DNA from: Verrucomicrobiota bacterium
Lineage (GTDB): Bacteria > Verrucomicrobiota > Verrucomicrobiia > Limisphaerales > JADLHS01
DNA length: 37,183 bases
NCBI GenBank assembly: GCA_025457745.1
Contig: JALOTT010000008.1
Location: 1 to 37,183 of the forward strand
Direction of reading: 5' to 3'
In this document: positions 22,233 through 31,723 of the stretch, one piece after another
Layout: every line of letters begins with the position of its first letter
Numbering within the stretch: the first letter of the stretch is position 1
Program-made: the position numbers and the translations under genes
The notes under the pieces: model-generated
What the model saw: only the letters and a program-made list of their open reading frames with translations
Databases searched by the model: none
What the model was told of the DNA's origin: nothing

Positions 22233-23900
22233 ATGAAACCAACACTTCGCATCGCCACCCTCATCGGCCTCTTCGTTTGCAGTCTGGGCCGCGCCCAAAC
22301 CCCTGCCGCCAGCGACTCGCCGGCCACCGCGCCCACGCCGCCCATTGCGGCGGCGCCCGCGACTGAACCGGCGGCCGCACCGCCGGACGCCGCGCCGGCC
22401 ATTGCTGCGCCGGCCACCGCCGAACCAGCCACCGCCGCGCCGTCCGCCGTCATCCCGCTTATCCAGTTTCAAGACGTGGCGCTCACGACCGCCATCGAAA
22501 ACCTCGCGCGCCAGGCGGGACTCAATTACATCCTCGACCCCAAGGTCACATTTGGCCAGCCCGGCCCGGATGGCAAAGCGACCCCGCAGCCGAACATCAA
22601 CCTGCGCTGGGAAAGTCTCACCGCCGAGCAGGCCCTCATGGCCCTGTTGACCGTTTACAACCTGCAACTGGTGGAGGACCCCAAGACCAGGGTCGCCCGC
22701 ATCACCACCAAGGACCCGGCCGCGCCTGACCCGCTGGTCACCAGGGTCATCCAGCTCCAATACGCCGGTCCGAGCAACATCCTCTCCAGTGTCCAGAGCA
22801 CGCTCACCGACAAACGCAGCAAAGTGGTCGCGGATGTTCGCACCAGCCAGTTGGTCATTGTGGCGACGGAAAAGGAACTGGCCGGGGTGGAAGAATTGTT
22901 GAAGCAACTCGACACGCCCACCAAGCAGGTGCTCATCGAGGCGAAAATCCTCGAAACCACCGTGAATCCCAAGACGGTCAAAGGCATTGATTGGACCAGC
23001 ACTTTGAGCAAGCAGAACGTCACCTTTGGCAATGGCATCACCAGTGGCAAGACCACCACGCTGCTTCCGGGCACGCCGGTCACCACCACGCTGCCCGGCG
23101 GCAGAACCATCACCACCACCCCGGGTTCCAGCTCGCAGACCTCGTTGGAAACCTTGCTGGGCGGCGGCGGAGTCAGCTACAATACCCTCAAAGGCTTTCA
23201 TCCCGCAACGGCCTTCTTGAATGCCGATGGTTTGAATGTGGCGCTGTCCTTCCTGAATGGTTCCGACGACACCAAAGTGATCTCCGAGCCGCGGATGGTC
23301 ACACTGGATAATCAGAGAGCTACGATTGATGTCGGCTTCATGTATCCAATCGTGAATGTGCAGGCGTCCACCGCGAATACGACCGGCGGTTCCCAGATTT
23401 CGTACTCGAACTTGACGGTGAATCTGGATGTCACGCCCCGCATTACTGCCAACAACTTCATCGAAATGCGAGTCCTGCAGAGCGTGCTTAGGCTTGGCGC
23501 ACCCGTTCAAACCACCGTCGCAGGTGTTAAAAATGATGTTGACTCGTTCTTCACCCGCAAACTGGAAACCTCCGTGCTCATCCCCAGCGGCAACACGCTG
23601 GTGATGGGCGGCCTGATTTCTGACCAGTTGCTGAACTCCAACGTGAAAGTCCCGATCCTGGGTGACATTCCGATCTTGGGCTACGCCTTCCGCAAGGACA
23701 GCAAGGAACGCAACCGGCAGAATCTCATGATCTTCATCACCCCGACCATTGTTAAGGACACCGATTTTCAACCAACGCAATCAAAATTCCTGCAATCAAC
23801 CGGCAAGGAAGCCGCCCTTGAAGAATGGTCCGCCTGGGACAGCGGCAAGCCCCGCGACTGGAGCAAACCGAAAGGCACGACGAAAAATTCCCAACCGTAA
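22233..23900 (+). CDS. Outer-membrane secretin (PilQ/GspD family)
   Basis: The track starts at a TTG (22215); the ATG at 22233 gives MKPTLRIATLIGLFVCSLGR, a signal peptide. An Ala/Pro-rich linker (residues of about 30-75) follows. Next comes an N0-like domain (IQFQDVALTTAIENLARQAG), then an N1-type secretin domain (TRVIQLQYAGPSNILSSV to ELLKQLDTP), and the C-terminal secretin barrel with ISEPRMVTLDNQRATI and the signature VPILGDIPILGYAF. At about 555 residues it is complete but short, with fewer periplasmic N domains than PilQ or GspD usually have. A Thr/Gly-rich insertion (residues of about 265-305) separates N1 from the barrel. It forms the outer-membrane channel of the machine. PilQ or GspD cannot be distinguished by eye. 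Confidence 0.92.
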   Translation: MKPTLRIATLIGLFVCSLGRAQTPAASDSPATAPTPPIAAAPATEPAAAPPDAAPAIAAPATAEPATAAPSAVIPLIQFQDVALTTAIENLARQAGLNYILDPKVTFGQPGPDGKATPQPNINLRWESLTAEQALMALLTVYNLQLVEDPKTRVARITTKDPAAPDPLVTRVIQLQYAGPSNILSSVQSTLTDKRSKVVADVRTSQLVIVATEKELAGVEELLKQLDTPTKQVLIEAKILETTVNPKTVKGIDWTSTLSKQNVTFGNGITSGKTTTLLPGTPVTTTLPGGRTITTTPGSSSQTSLETLLGGGGVSYNTLKGFHPATAFLNADGLNVALSFLNGSDDTKVISEPRMVTLDNQRATIDVGFMYPIVNVQASTANTTGGSQISYSNLTVNLDVTPRITANNFIEMRVLQSVLRLGAPVQTTVAGVKNDVDSFFTRKLETSVLIPSGNTLVMGGLISDQLLNSNVKVPILGDIPILGYAFRKDSKERNRQNLMIFITPTIVKDTDFQPTQSKFLQSTGKEAALEEWSAWDSGKPRDWSKPKGTTKNSQP

Positions 23901-23946
23901 GGCGCGGCGCAACCCCTGACTCCACAATGTCAGCCAATAGATTTTT

Positions 23947-26900
23947 ATGAAAACTGAATTATTCAAAGACCGGTGGCCGGCTTTCGGGCGATGGCCGCGC
24001 AGTCGCCGGTTATGCGCCGCCCTCATGGGCGCGGCTTTGGCGCTGGCGGCCCCTCACGTGCAGGCGGCAGCCGCTGTGGACACGGTCACGGGCGGCCCTT
24101 CGCAATTCTATCCCAGCCCAGCCTTCGGCTATGTGGATGGCGGCACCGCGCTTGACGCGAAGTTCCAAACCCCGGCTGGCGTGGCACTGGACCCTTCGGG
24201 AAACCTGCTTTTCGTCGCTGACCGCGACAACAACGTCGTCCGCAAACTCAATCTGTCCGCCAACAATACCGCGACGTTCGCGCTGGCATGGACGAACAAA
24301 ATTAGTCAGCCCGTCGGCGTTGCCGTGGACGGCGCGACCAACGTTTATGTTCTTAATCGCGGCAACGGCAACAACGGCACCGTGCTGAAATTTACCCCTG
24401 CCGGCAGCTTCGTCTCCACCAATGCCGCCGCGCTGACCAACGCCACGGCCATCGCGCTCGACGGCGTGACCAACATTTTTGTGACCCTCGGCGGCAACAC
24501 CGTGATTCGCATAACGCCCGCCGGGGTGAGAACCACGGTCGCCACCATCACCAATGCCGGCACTTCCTTGCAGGGCATCGCCAGCATGGACAACGGCGAC
24601 ATTGCCGTGAGCGACGCCGGCAATCACGGCATCTGGCTCATGGACCCGTTCACCGGCGCGTGGACCGCGCTCACGGGTTTCAACGGCGCGGGGGATATTT
24701 CTGACACGAAGGAAGTCGCCCAGTTCCGGTCGCCCTGCAATCTTTCCAAGGCTGGCAACGGCGTGCTCGTGGTCGCCGACCGCGGCAATCACCGGGTCAA
24801 GCTCGTGGATTCGGAAGGCACGGTCGCCAACCTTTATGGAGTCAAATCCAATTTCTGGGTCCAAGGCTCGCAGGCGCAGGGTATTTTTGCCGGTTGGTGG
24901 GACGGGACGGTTTGCGAGAGTGACAATTATGGCTGTGACGAGGCTCGCGAACCATGGGGCGTGGTGGTTGCTCCCAACGGCGACGTTTACGCGACGGAAA
25001 CGTATTACCATTTGATCCGCAAAGTCACTACCACCGGTCTGACGCCGCCCGGTGCGCCGGGCGTGGTTCCGCAATTCAATAGTCCGCTCGGCATCGCTTT
25101 GGATTCATCTGGGAATTTCCTGTTCGTCGCCGATCAACTGAACAACGCGGTCTTCAAGTTGAACTTTGGCGATAACGTCACATCGCCCTTCGCAACGACG
25201 AACATGAATCAACCCGTGGCGGTCGCGCTGGACCCGGCGGACAATGTTTACGTGTTGAACCGGGGCAGCGGTACCAATGGCTACGTACTCAAATTCAATA
25301 AGTTTGGAAACTTTCTCGGCACCAACGCCACCACTTTGACCAACGCCACCGCCCTGGCCCTGGATGGCAGCACGAACATGCTGGTCGCGGAACTGGGTGG
25401 TGCCATCAAACGCATCCCGTCAGGCGGCGGGCCGGCCACCGTCATCGCTGCCATCACCAATGCCGGCGTTCAGCTTCAGGGCATCGTCGTGGAAGATGAC
25501 GGCACCATCGCGGTTTCCGATTCCGGCAACCACGCGGTCTTTCTGATCAACCCCGTTTCCTATGCCGTGAGCGTCCTGACCGGAAACAACGGCCCTGGCG
25601 ATACCATCGGCACGGCTCTCTTCGCTCAGTTGAACCAGCCGCATCATCTGGCCAAGGCTGGCGGTGGACTGCTGGTGGTCGCGGACTTCTTCAATGACCG
25701 CGTCGTGGTGGTGGACGCTGCCGGCACGGCCACACGGCTTGCGGCCACGAATTCCGAAGTCTGGTTTGGCCGGGCGGGCGATCCGGTTTTGCCGGCCAGC
25801 AGCCGGTTTATTGAAATGCAGCAACCGGCTGGCATTGTCGTGGCGCCCAACGGTGACGTGATCACTGCCGAGATCTTGAACCACAACATCCGCCGAATCC
25901 TGAACACCGGCCTGACCGGCACCGGCGGCGGCAGCGGTGGCACAAATGGGGTTGTGATTACACCGCCGACGATCAGTCCGAACACGGGTTATTACCCTAT
26001 GGGCCAGATCATCACCGTGGGCAGCCCGAACCCGACCGTGTTTTATACGACCGACGGCAGCGAGCCGACCACGAACAGTGCGCGCGTCACCATCAGTGGC
26101 AACACCGGCTTCATCCGCTGGGTCAACACCACGAATGACCTGACCGCGTTGCGCATCAAGGCGTTCGTCAGCACCAATGCCAGCGTCACCGTCTCCGGCG
26201 TCCCGGCCAGCGCCAACAACGTGGGCGTGCCGTCTGGACTCTTTGGCAACCTCCGCGCGGGAGTCGGTTCCACCGTCGTCATCCCGGTCGTTGCGAATCT
26301 TCGCACCAACGACCAGGTCAGATCCTATCAGTTCAAGGTCCAGATCACACCCAACGGCAGTGCGCCCATGATTTCCGATCAGTTCCGGCCGTTGAGCGTC
26401 GCCTCGAACGATTTCATCCGGGTGATCACATCCGCCCAGGGTGATGCCATTGCGACCATCAACGTGTCGCCTTACACCAACGGCCTCGCGCGCGGCTTGG
26501 AAATCACGGCCATCGGCACCAACGCCAACGTGTCCTTCCAGCGTTTCGCCATCGTCGCCATGCTCGCCGTGCCCATCCCGGGCTCCGCGCAGCAAGGCGA
26601 CACGTATTCGATCAGCGTGTTGAACGGCAGCGCCACGTCCGATGGCGTTTCGTCGCCCGTCCCCTTCCCGTCCATGCCCGACGCCACGATTCTGGTCACC
26701 AACGTCGCCTACACCGTCGGCGACTCGGCGAGCAGCGGCTGGTACAACGCGGGTGAGTTCGGCAACACCGACCTCGACAACAGCGACGTCAACAACGCCT
26801 TCTATGCCGCGGCCGGACTCCGTCTGCCCTATCCGTTCACGGATGTCTATGACGCCATGGACGCGTACCCGGAAGACGAAGCCGGCTTCGTGGGCGGCGA

Positions 26901-27912
26901 TGCCGAAATCCGCTTCCTCGACTGGCAGGTGATTCTGCAACGCTCGCTGCGCCAGATCCCGTACTATGGCGGCACCAACAATTGGATGCGCGCGTGGCTT
27001 TCCGGCGGCGACCGGACCAGTTTCATGACCACGCTGCCCCTCGGTTCACCCGACCAGGAGGCTGGTGTGACGGTCGGCGCCCCGTGGAGTCGGCAGGCGA
27101 AGGTGGGGGCGATCTCCGTTGGCAACGCCGTCGCAGGCGGTCTGGTGAACGTGCCGGTTTATGTGCGAACGGCCTGGGGCGCGCCACTGGCCGGCTTGCA
27201 GTTCCGCTGCATCGTAACGCCCGACAACGGCGGCCCGGCGCTGACCGCTGCGCCCACGTTCATCGCCAAAGGCGGTCTGGCCACGCCCATCCAGCAAAGT
27301 TTCAAGCCGAGCGAATTCGCCTGCGGTTGGTCGCTGAATATCGTCAACGGCGTGAACTGCGCCGCGCATACGAGCAACTACCTCGGCACCGTCCGTTTCA
27401 CCATTCCGCCCGGTGCCGTGGCCGGCCACACTTACACCGTCGCGTTCGCCAACGCCGATGGCGCGCCCGATATCCACACGCAATACACCTTCGAAACGAA
27501 ACGCGCCACGGTCGCTGTCGGTGCCGCGGCGCCGCCGGTCACGGACATCACGTCCGACGATTGGAAGGCCTATTTCTTTGGCAGCCTCGCCGACCCGAAC
27601 GCGGATCCGAACGCCGATCCCGACCATGACAACGTGGTCAATTGGGCGGAATACGTGGCCGGCACCGACCCGACCGACGCGGCCTCACGGCTCAAGTGTG
27701 GTTCCGCCACGCGCACGGTCAGCGGCCAGCGGCAGGTGGTGTTGAACTGGTTGAGTGCTCCCGGCAAGGCATACAAGGTGCTGGTTTCAACGAATCTGGG
27801 CGGCACGTGGGACGAGTTGCCGGACACGATTTCCGGCGATGGCAATGCGGCACAATACATCGAAACGAATCCGACCGGCGCACGGTTCTACCGCCTGCGC
27901 GTGCTGCCGTGA
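23947..27912 (+). CDS. Giant secreted NHL beta-propeller protein, paralogue 1
   Basis: The 1321-residue product has a signal peptide (residues 1-40, ending APHVQA). Two tandem NHL-type beta-propeller regions of about 300 residues each follow and are copies of each other (VALDPSGNLLFVADRDNNVV against IALDSSGNFLFVADQLNNAV). Then come a Gly-rich hinge, a chitobiase C-terminal-like beta domain (PTVFYTTDGSEPTT), a cohesin-like beta domain (AGVGSTVVIPVVANLR), a dockerin-like helical part (FGNTDLDNSDVNNAF to GGDAEIRFLDWQVILQRSL) and a second cohesin-like domain. A calcium-binding thrombospondin-3-like stretch (DPNADPNADPDHDN) precedes the C-terminal beta domain ending ARFYRLRVLP. It follows the secretin gene by 46 bases, so it is probably exported by or displayed on the machine. 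Function unknown; adhesin is my preferred guess. Confidence 0.85.
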   Translation: MKTELFKDRWPAFGRWPRSRRLCAALMGAALALAAPHVQAAAAVDTVTGGPSQFYPSPAFGYVDGGTALDAKFQTPAGVALDPSGNLLFVADRDNNVVRKLNLSANNTATFALAWTNKISQPVGVAVDGATNVYVLNRGNGNNGTVLKFTPAGSFVSTNAAALTNATAIALDGVTNIFVTLGGNTVIRITPAGVRTTVATITNAGTSLQGIASMDNGDIAVSDAGNHGIWLMDPFTGAWTALTGFNGAGDISDTKEVAQFRSPCNLSKAGNGVLVVADRGNHRVKLVDSEGTVANLYGVKSNFWVQGSQAQGIFAGWWDGTVCESDNYGCDEAREPWGVVVAPNGDVYATETYYHLIRKVTTTGLTPPGAPGVVPQFNSPLGIALDSSGNFLFVADQLNNAVFKLNFGDNVTSPFATTNMNQPVAVALDPADNVYVLNRGSGTNGYVLKFNKFGNFLGTNATTLTNATALALDGSTNMLVAELGGAIKRIPSGGGPATVIAAITNAGVQLQGIVVEDDGTIAVSDSGNHAVFLINPVSYAVSVLTGNNGPGDTIGTALFAQLNQPHHLAKAGGGLLVVADFFNDRVVVVDAAGTATRLAATNSEVWFGRAGDPVLPASSRFIEMQQPAGIVVAPNGDVITAEILNHNIRRILNTGLTGTGGGSGGTNGVVITPPTISPNTGYYPMGQIITVGSPNPTVFYTTDGSEPTTNSARVTISGNTGFIRWVNTTNDLTALRIKAFVSTNASVTVSGVPASANNVGVPSGLFGNLRAGVGSTVVIPVVANLRTNDQVRSYQFKVQITPNGSAPMISDQFRPLSVASNDFIRVITSAQGDAIATINVSPYTNGLARGLEITAIGTNANVSFQRFAIVAMLAVPIPGSAQQGDTYSISVLNGSATSDGVSSPVPFPSMPDATILVTNVAYTVGDSASSGWYNAGEFGNTDLDNSDVNNAFYAAAGLRLPYPFTDVYDAMDAYPEDEAGFVGGDAEIRFLDWQVILQRSLRQIPYYGGTNNWMRAWLSGGDRTSFMTTLPLGSPDQEAGVTVGAPWSRQAKVGAISVGNAVAGGLVNVPVYVRTAWGAPLAGLQFRCIVTPDNGGPALTAAPTFIAKGGLATPIQQSFKPSEFACGWSLNIVNGVNCAAHTSNYLGTVRFTIPPGAVAGHTYTVAFANADGAPDIHTQYTFETKRATVAVGAAAPPVTDITSDDWKAYFFGSLADPNADPNADPDHDNVVNWAEYVAGTDPTDAASRLKCGSATRTVSGQRQVVLNWLSAPGKAYKVLVSTNLGGTWDELPDTISGDGNAAQYIETNPTGARFYRLRVLP

Positions 27913-27949
27913 GGCAACCGAGAATCTGACAACGCAAATTTACGCAACC

Positions 27950-30900
27950 ATGAAAACGAAAATCTACCTGGGAATGTTGGCCGTGGCCGGCTTGGTGATC
28001 CCGCTTTGCGGGACGGCGCAGATCACGGTGGACAACGCCCTCACCAACGGACTTTTCGAGCCGCACGGCGTGGCCGTGGAGAGCGATACCGCCATCTACA
28101 TCTCCGACAGCGCCCATCATCGCATCGTGCGCTTCGAGCCGAATACCGGGGTTTCCTCCACCATCGCCGGGCTCTTTGGCGACAGCGGCGGCGAAGATGG
28201 CCCGCCCTATCTCGCGCGCTTCAATTCGCCCCAAGGCTTGCTGCTCGCCACGGTGGGCGGCACGGCGGGGGTCATTGTTGCGGACACCGGCAATCATCGA
28301 ATCCGATTCATCAATCTGGCCAACGGTAACGTCAGCACGCTGGCGGGCACCGGTAGCACCGGCAGTTCGGACGCCGGCGTCGGGACCAGCGCGAAGTTCC
28401 GCTTTCCCATCGGCCTGGCCTTGGACAGCGCGGGCATCCTCTACGTCGCGGACTCGAAAAACAACGCCATCCGGCAGATTGATCTGAACGATCCGAATTA
28501 TCCGGTGACCACGCTGGTGGTTTCCGGCACGACTTTCCGTGAGCCCAACGCGGTGGCCGTCGGGGCGACCGATCAGCTCTGGGTGGCCGACACGCGTAAT
28601 CACGCCGTCAAACTCGTCACGCGCACCAGCGCCACCACCGCGACGCTCACCACGGTGATGGGCAGCAACGATCAGAATGTTTCCGGCACGGCGGACAATA
28701 TCTTTGGCCCCAGCGCCCGCTTCAATAATCCCCGTGGTTTGCTCTGGCTCGGCGGGGCCGGCCTCGTCATCAGCGATACGGCCAACCATACGATTCGTCT
28801 GGCGACCAATAATCCGGTTTTCGGCGTGACCAACTATGCCGTCCGCACGTTGGCCGGCATTCCCGGTCAGTCCGGCTACGTCAACGGCGCGGCTCTGGCC
28901 GCGAAATTCAGCGGCCCCCACGGGCTGGCCCGCGACACCCTCGGCAACGGTTTTCTGGTCGCGGACACCGCCAACAGTGTCATCCGCCGCATCCAGACCG
29001 GCCCGGTGCAGCCCCCCGTGGCCGCGCCGCAAATCGGCTGGGTGGACTTCCCTCCGCCGCTCTTCCGGTCGGTCCTTCGCACCGATCAGCCCTTCGTGTT
29101 CAACAACGACGTGATTGTCGCGATCTTGCCGGAGCAGGCCACGGAAACCTTCTTCACTTTCGGACCGACTCCGCCCAGCCCGGTCGAAGACACCATTCCT
29201 TCACCGAGTCGCGGCAACGGCGCGTCGCCGCCGGCGTACCGTGACGGCTTGTTTGAGTATGAAGTCGCGCCCTCCATCATTTCGGCGGCACCGGACGTAA
29301 CCGTCAAGGCCATCAGCACGCAGGATGGCCGCATCAGCAGCCCTGTCGTTCAGGCGCGTTTCCAGTTTAAGGTCGCCAATCCCATCGTCAGTGGCAACAA
29401 CGCGGCGTCCTTTACGGTGGATGATGCCACCGCCAATGCGACTTTGTGGTACACCACCGACGGCGTGACGGATCCGACCCCCAATGGCGCAAACTGCGTT
29501 GGCCCCCTCACGGCGCCCGTTCTCCTCAACCTGAACGGCACCAGCGATGTGACGTTCAAAGTCCGCGCTTTCCGCCACAACTACAAGGACAGCGATATGG
29601 TCACGCGGGTTTTCTCAACGTCGAATTTCATACCGACGCGCATCACCTTTGGCCTGACCAGCGGCGAGCCGAGCAGCAGGTTCCTCGCGCGCCCGGGGCA
29701 GTATTTCTACGCGCCGGTCACCCTCCAGTTGCAGCCCGAGGGTGATACCATGTACAGCTTGCAGTTTAACACCACCGTTACGAACGGACTAAACAATCCG
29801 AATACCGGTTTCCGCCCCCCCGCCATCCAGAACGGTGAGGGCATTGACTTTTTCTCCATGCTGATGTCCAAGACTGCATTGGACAAAGCCGACCACAGAC
29901 CCCCCAATGCCGGCAACGAACCGTATCTGACGATCCGGCCGTTCCTGATGACGGACATAACCAATCAGGTCGGATATTCCCTGTTCGTGAATACCAACAA
30001 CAATCTCCTGGGCGTGGGGTGGTTGTTCCGGTCCGGATACAAATACAGCGTCACAACCACGAATGGAATCTACTTGTTGGATTTCGACACCGCGCAACAT
30101 GATTTGATCAGTTATTCCATTCCCCACGACACCTTGTTCGACAAGAAAAACGGAATTGTTGTGGTCGGGGCTTATTCGTTCCAGGTTCCAAACAACGCTT
30201 CCATTGGAGATAAATACTTCATCCAGTTGGGTAGCCCATCGGGAACCCGCGACGGGGTTGGAGCGCCCGGCGCGGATGTTTATATTCAGCCACCCGCAAC
30301 CAACCAGGCGGTCACGGTCGGCACGCCAGTCTATCTCGTTGGGGATGTGGCGCCGTTCCACTGGCTCAACGCGGGTGATTTCGGCGAAGGCATATTGGAC
30401 AACGCCGATGTCATGCAGGTGTTTCAATCGGCCATCTTGGGAGACAACATGCCGCCGGTGAATTCCGACCTGTTTCTGGCGATGGATTCAGCCGGCCGGC
30501 TCGGGGATTGGGACCCGGTCCATCAGTACTACACCGAAGGGTTTTTCTATGATCCCATTACCATCACGAATGGCAGCGAAACGACTATCAATCAAGTTGC
30601 CTTCGGCGACGGTGATTTGGACGTGAAAGACGTCTTTGTCACCTTCCGCCGCTCCTTGGATCCCAGCCTGAAATGGTTCCTGCGCTACTGGACCAACAAC
30701 CAATTTGTGGCGGTGGAGACGCCAAATCTGGCGTTCAACAGCAATACTCCGAGCATGCTGTCGCTGGCCAAGAGCGATTCCAAACCCATCTCCAAAGCGT
30801 CCAGCGGGGCGGCCACCTATCAAGATTCGTCCGTTTTATTCGCGGCAGGAGATGCCGTGGTTTTGGCTGGCCAGACCATTCAAATTCCGATCACCGCGAA

Positions 30901-31633
30901 CATTTTCGGCGAATACCCGCTGCGGGTGCTGGGTTTGAACCTCACCGTGAGACCATTGGACGGATCTCCGGACCTGACAGTACCCGTTCAATTCACTCCG
31001 ACTCCCGCCTTGGGGCAACCCACCATTCCGGCTTCAAAAAGTGCCGCCAATTATTCCGCTGCGTGGCTCAACAGCGCCATTGCTGGCCTGTGCGGCAACG
31101 CGAACGTCGGCACGTTGTCAGTCACGCTCCCGGCCAATTGCCCGGCCAACGCCGCCTACGCCATCCACTTCGACCACGCGTCCGGTTCGCCCAACGGCTT
31201 GGCCGCATTACCCAAACATGTTTTGACCGGCTTGATCACTCTTTCCGATCGCTCCGCCTCTTCGGCCAACGACGGCATCCCGGATTCATGGCGGTTGCGC
31301 TACTTCGGCACCATCCACAACCTTCTTTCCGCCGCTACCGCCGACGCGGACGGCGACGGCGCCAACAACTGGCACGAATACAAAGCCGACACCGATCCGA
31401 ACGACGCGGCCTCAGTATTGCGCCTGCGTTCCAGCCGCGGCCAGGCCAAGGACTTCGTCATCCGCTGGCCGACCATTGCCAACAAGCGCTACGTTGTGGA
31501 GCGCGCCCCGACCCTTTACGGCCCGGTTTGGACCCCTGTCCTCACCAACTCTGGCACCGGCTTCGACATCGAATGTCACGATCCGAATCCCGGCGCGGCC
31601 AGCGGCTTCTACCGCGTGCGCCTGGCGCAATGA
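27950..31633 (+). CDS. Giant secreted NHL beta-propeller protein, paralogue 2
   Basis: The track ORF starts 65 codons too early, over the end of the previous gene; the ATG at 27950 gives MKTKIYLGMLAVAGLVIPLC with a signal peptide ending near GTAQ. The 1227-residue product has one NHL propeller (residues of about 25-355, with VAVESDTAIYISDSAHHRIV and IVADTGNHRIRF), a chitobiase-like domain (ATLWYTTDGVTDPTPNG), a cohesin-like domain, a dockerin-like region (FGEGILDNADVMQVF and GDGDLDVKDVFVTFRRSL), a second cohesin-like domain, then a calcium-binding DADGDGANNWHEY segment and a C-terminal beta domain ending GFYRVRLAQ. The domain order equals that of paralogue 1. It lies 37 bases downstream and ends the operon before a strong terminator. 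Confidence 0.85.
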   Translation: MKTKIYLGMLAVAGLVIPLCGTAQITVDNALTNGLFEPHGVAVESDTAIYISDSAHHRIVRFEPNTGVSSTIAGLFGDSGGEDGPPYLARFNSPQGLLLATVGGTAGVIVADTGNHRIRFINLANGNVSTLAGTGSTGSSDAGVGTSAKFRFPIGLALDSAGILYVADSKNNAIRQIDLNDPNYPVTTLVVSGTTFREPNAVAVGATDQLWVADTRNHAVKLVTRTSATTATLTTVMGSNDQNVSGTADNIFGPSARFNNPRGLLWLGGAGLVISDTANHTIRLATNNPVFGVTNYAVRTLAGIPGQSGYVNGAALAAKFSGPHGLARDTLGNGFLVADTANSVIRRIQTGPVQPPVAAPQIGWVDFPPPLFRSVLRTDQPFVFNNDVIVAILPEQATETFFTFGPTPPSPVEDTIPSPSRGNGASPPAYRDGLFEYEVAPSIISAAPDVTVKAISTQDGRISSPVVQARFQFKVANPIVSGNNAASFTVDDATANATLWYTTDGVTDPTPNGANCVGPLTAPVLLNLNGTSDVTFKVRAFRHNYKDSDMVTRVFSTSNFIPTRITFGLTSGEPSSRFLARPGQYFYAPVTLQLQPEGDTMYSLQFNTTVTNGLNNPNTGFRPPAIQNGEGIDFFSMLMSKTALDKADHRPPNAGNEPYLTIRPFLMTDITNQVGYSLFVNTNNNLLGVGWLFRSGYKYSVTTTNGIYLLDFDTAQHDLISYSIPHDTLFDKKNGIVVVGAYSFQVPNNASIGDKYFIQLGSPSGTRDGVGAPGADVYIQPPATNQAVTVGTPVYLVGDVAPFHWLNAGDFGEGILDNADVMQVFQSAILGDNMPPVNSDLFLAMDSAGRLGDWDPVHQYYTEGFFYDPITITNGSETTINQVAFGDGDLDVKDVFVTFRRSLDPSLKWFLRYWTNNQFVAVETPNLAFNSNTPSMLSLAKSDSKPISKASSGAATYQDSSVLFAAGDAVVLAGQTIQIPITANIFGEYPLRVLGLNLTVRPLDGSPDLTVPVQFTPTPALGQPTIPASKSAANYSAAWLNSAIAGLCGNANVGTLSVTLPANCPANAAYAIHFDHASGSPNGLAALPKHVLTGLITLSDRSASSANDGIPDSWRLRYFGTIHNLLSAATADADGDGANNWHEYKADTDPNDAASVLRLRSSRGQAKDFVIRWPTIANKRYVVERAPTLYGPVWTPVLTNSGTGFDIECHDPNPGAASGFYRVRLAQ

Positions 31634-31650
31634 CGCCACAAGCCCCGTAG

Positions 31651-31670
31651 CCGCAATCGTGAGATTGCGG
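31651..31670. repeat. REP-type hairpin, GTGA loop
   Basis: A perfect 8-base stem CCGCAATC/GATTGCGG closes a GTGA loop and is preceded by GTAG. Its reverse complement matches the hairpin at 12731-12750 in loop and flanks but not in the middle of the stem. It stands 18 bases after the stop codon and before the terminator. Confidence 0.6.
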
Positions 31671-31688
31671 ACCTTTCAACGCCACGGA

Positions 31689-31718
31689 CCCCGACATCCA
31701 ATGTCGGGGTTTTTCTTT
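31689..31718 (+). terminator. Rho-independent terminator ending the pilus locus
   Basis: A perfect 9-base stem CCCCGACAT/ATGTCGGGG with a CCA loop is followed directly by TTTTTCTTT. It stands 55 bases after the stop of paralogue 2, so it should terminate the long plus-strand transcript. It is the clearest intrinsic terminator in the window. Confidence 0.9.
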
Positions 31719-31723
31719 ACCTT

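Noticed and set aside
22137-23780. 547-codon minus-strand ORF
   Set aside because: It is antisense to the secretin gene, with low-complexity Gly/Arg-rich translation and no recognisable motifs; the plus-strand frame has clear secretin motifs.
27755-27949. N-terminal 65 codons of propeller paralogue 2 in the ORF track
   Set aside because: They overlap the end of paralogue 1 in another frame; the ATG at 27950 begins a clear signal peptide.
25420-29032. Long minus-strand ORFs (25420-26940 and 27719-29032)
   Set aside because: They are antisense to the two propeller genes and have the His/Arg/Asp/Gly bias typical of mirror frames.
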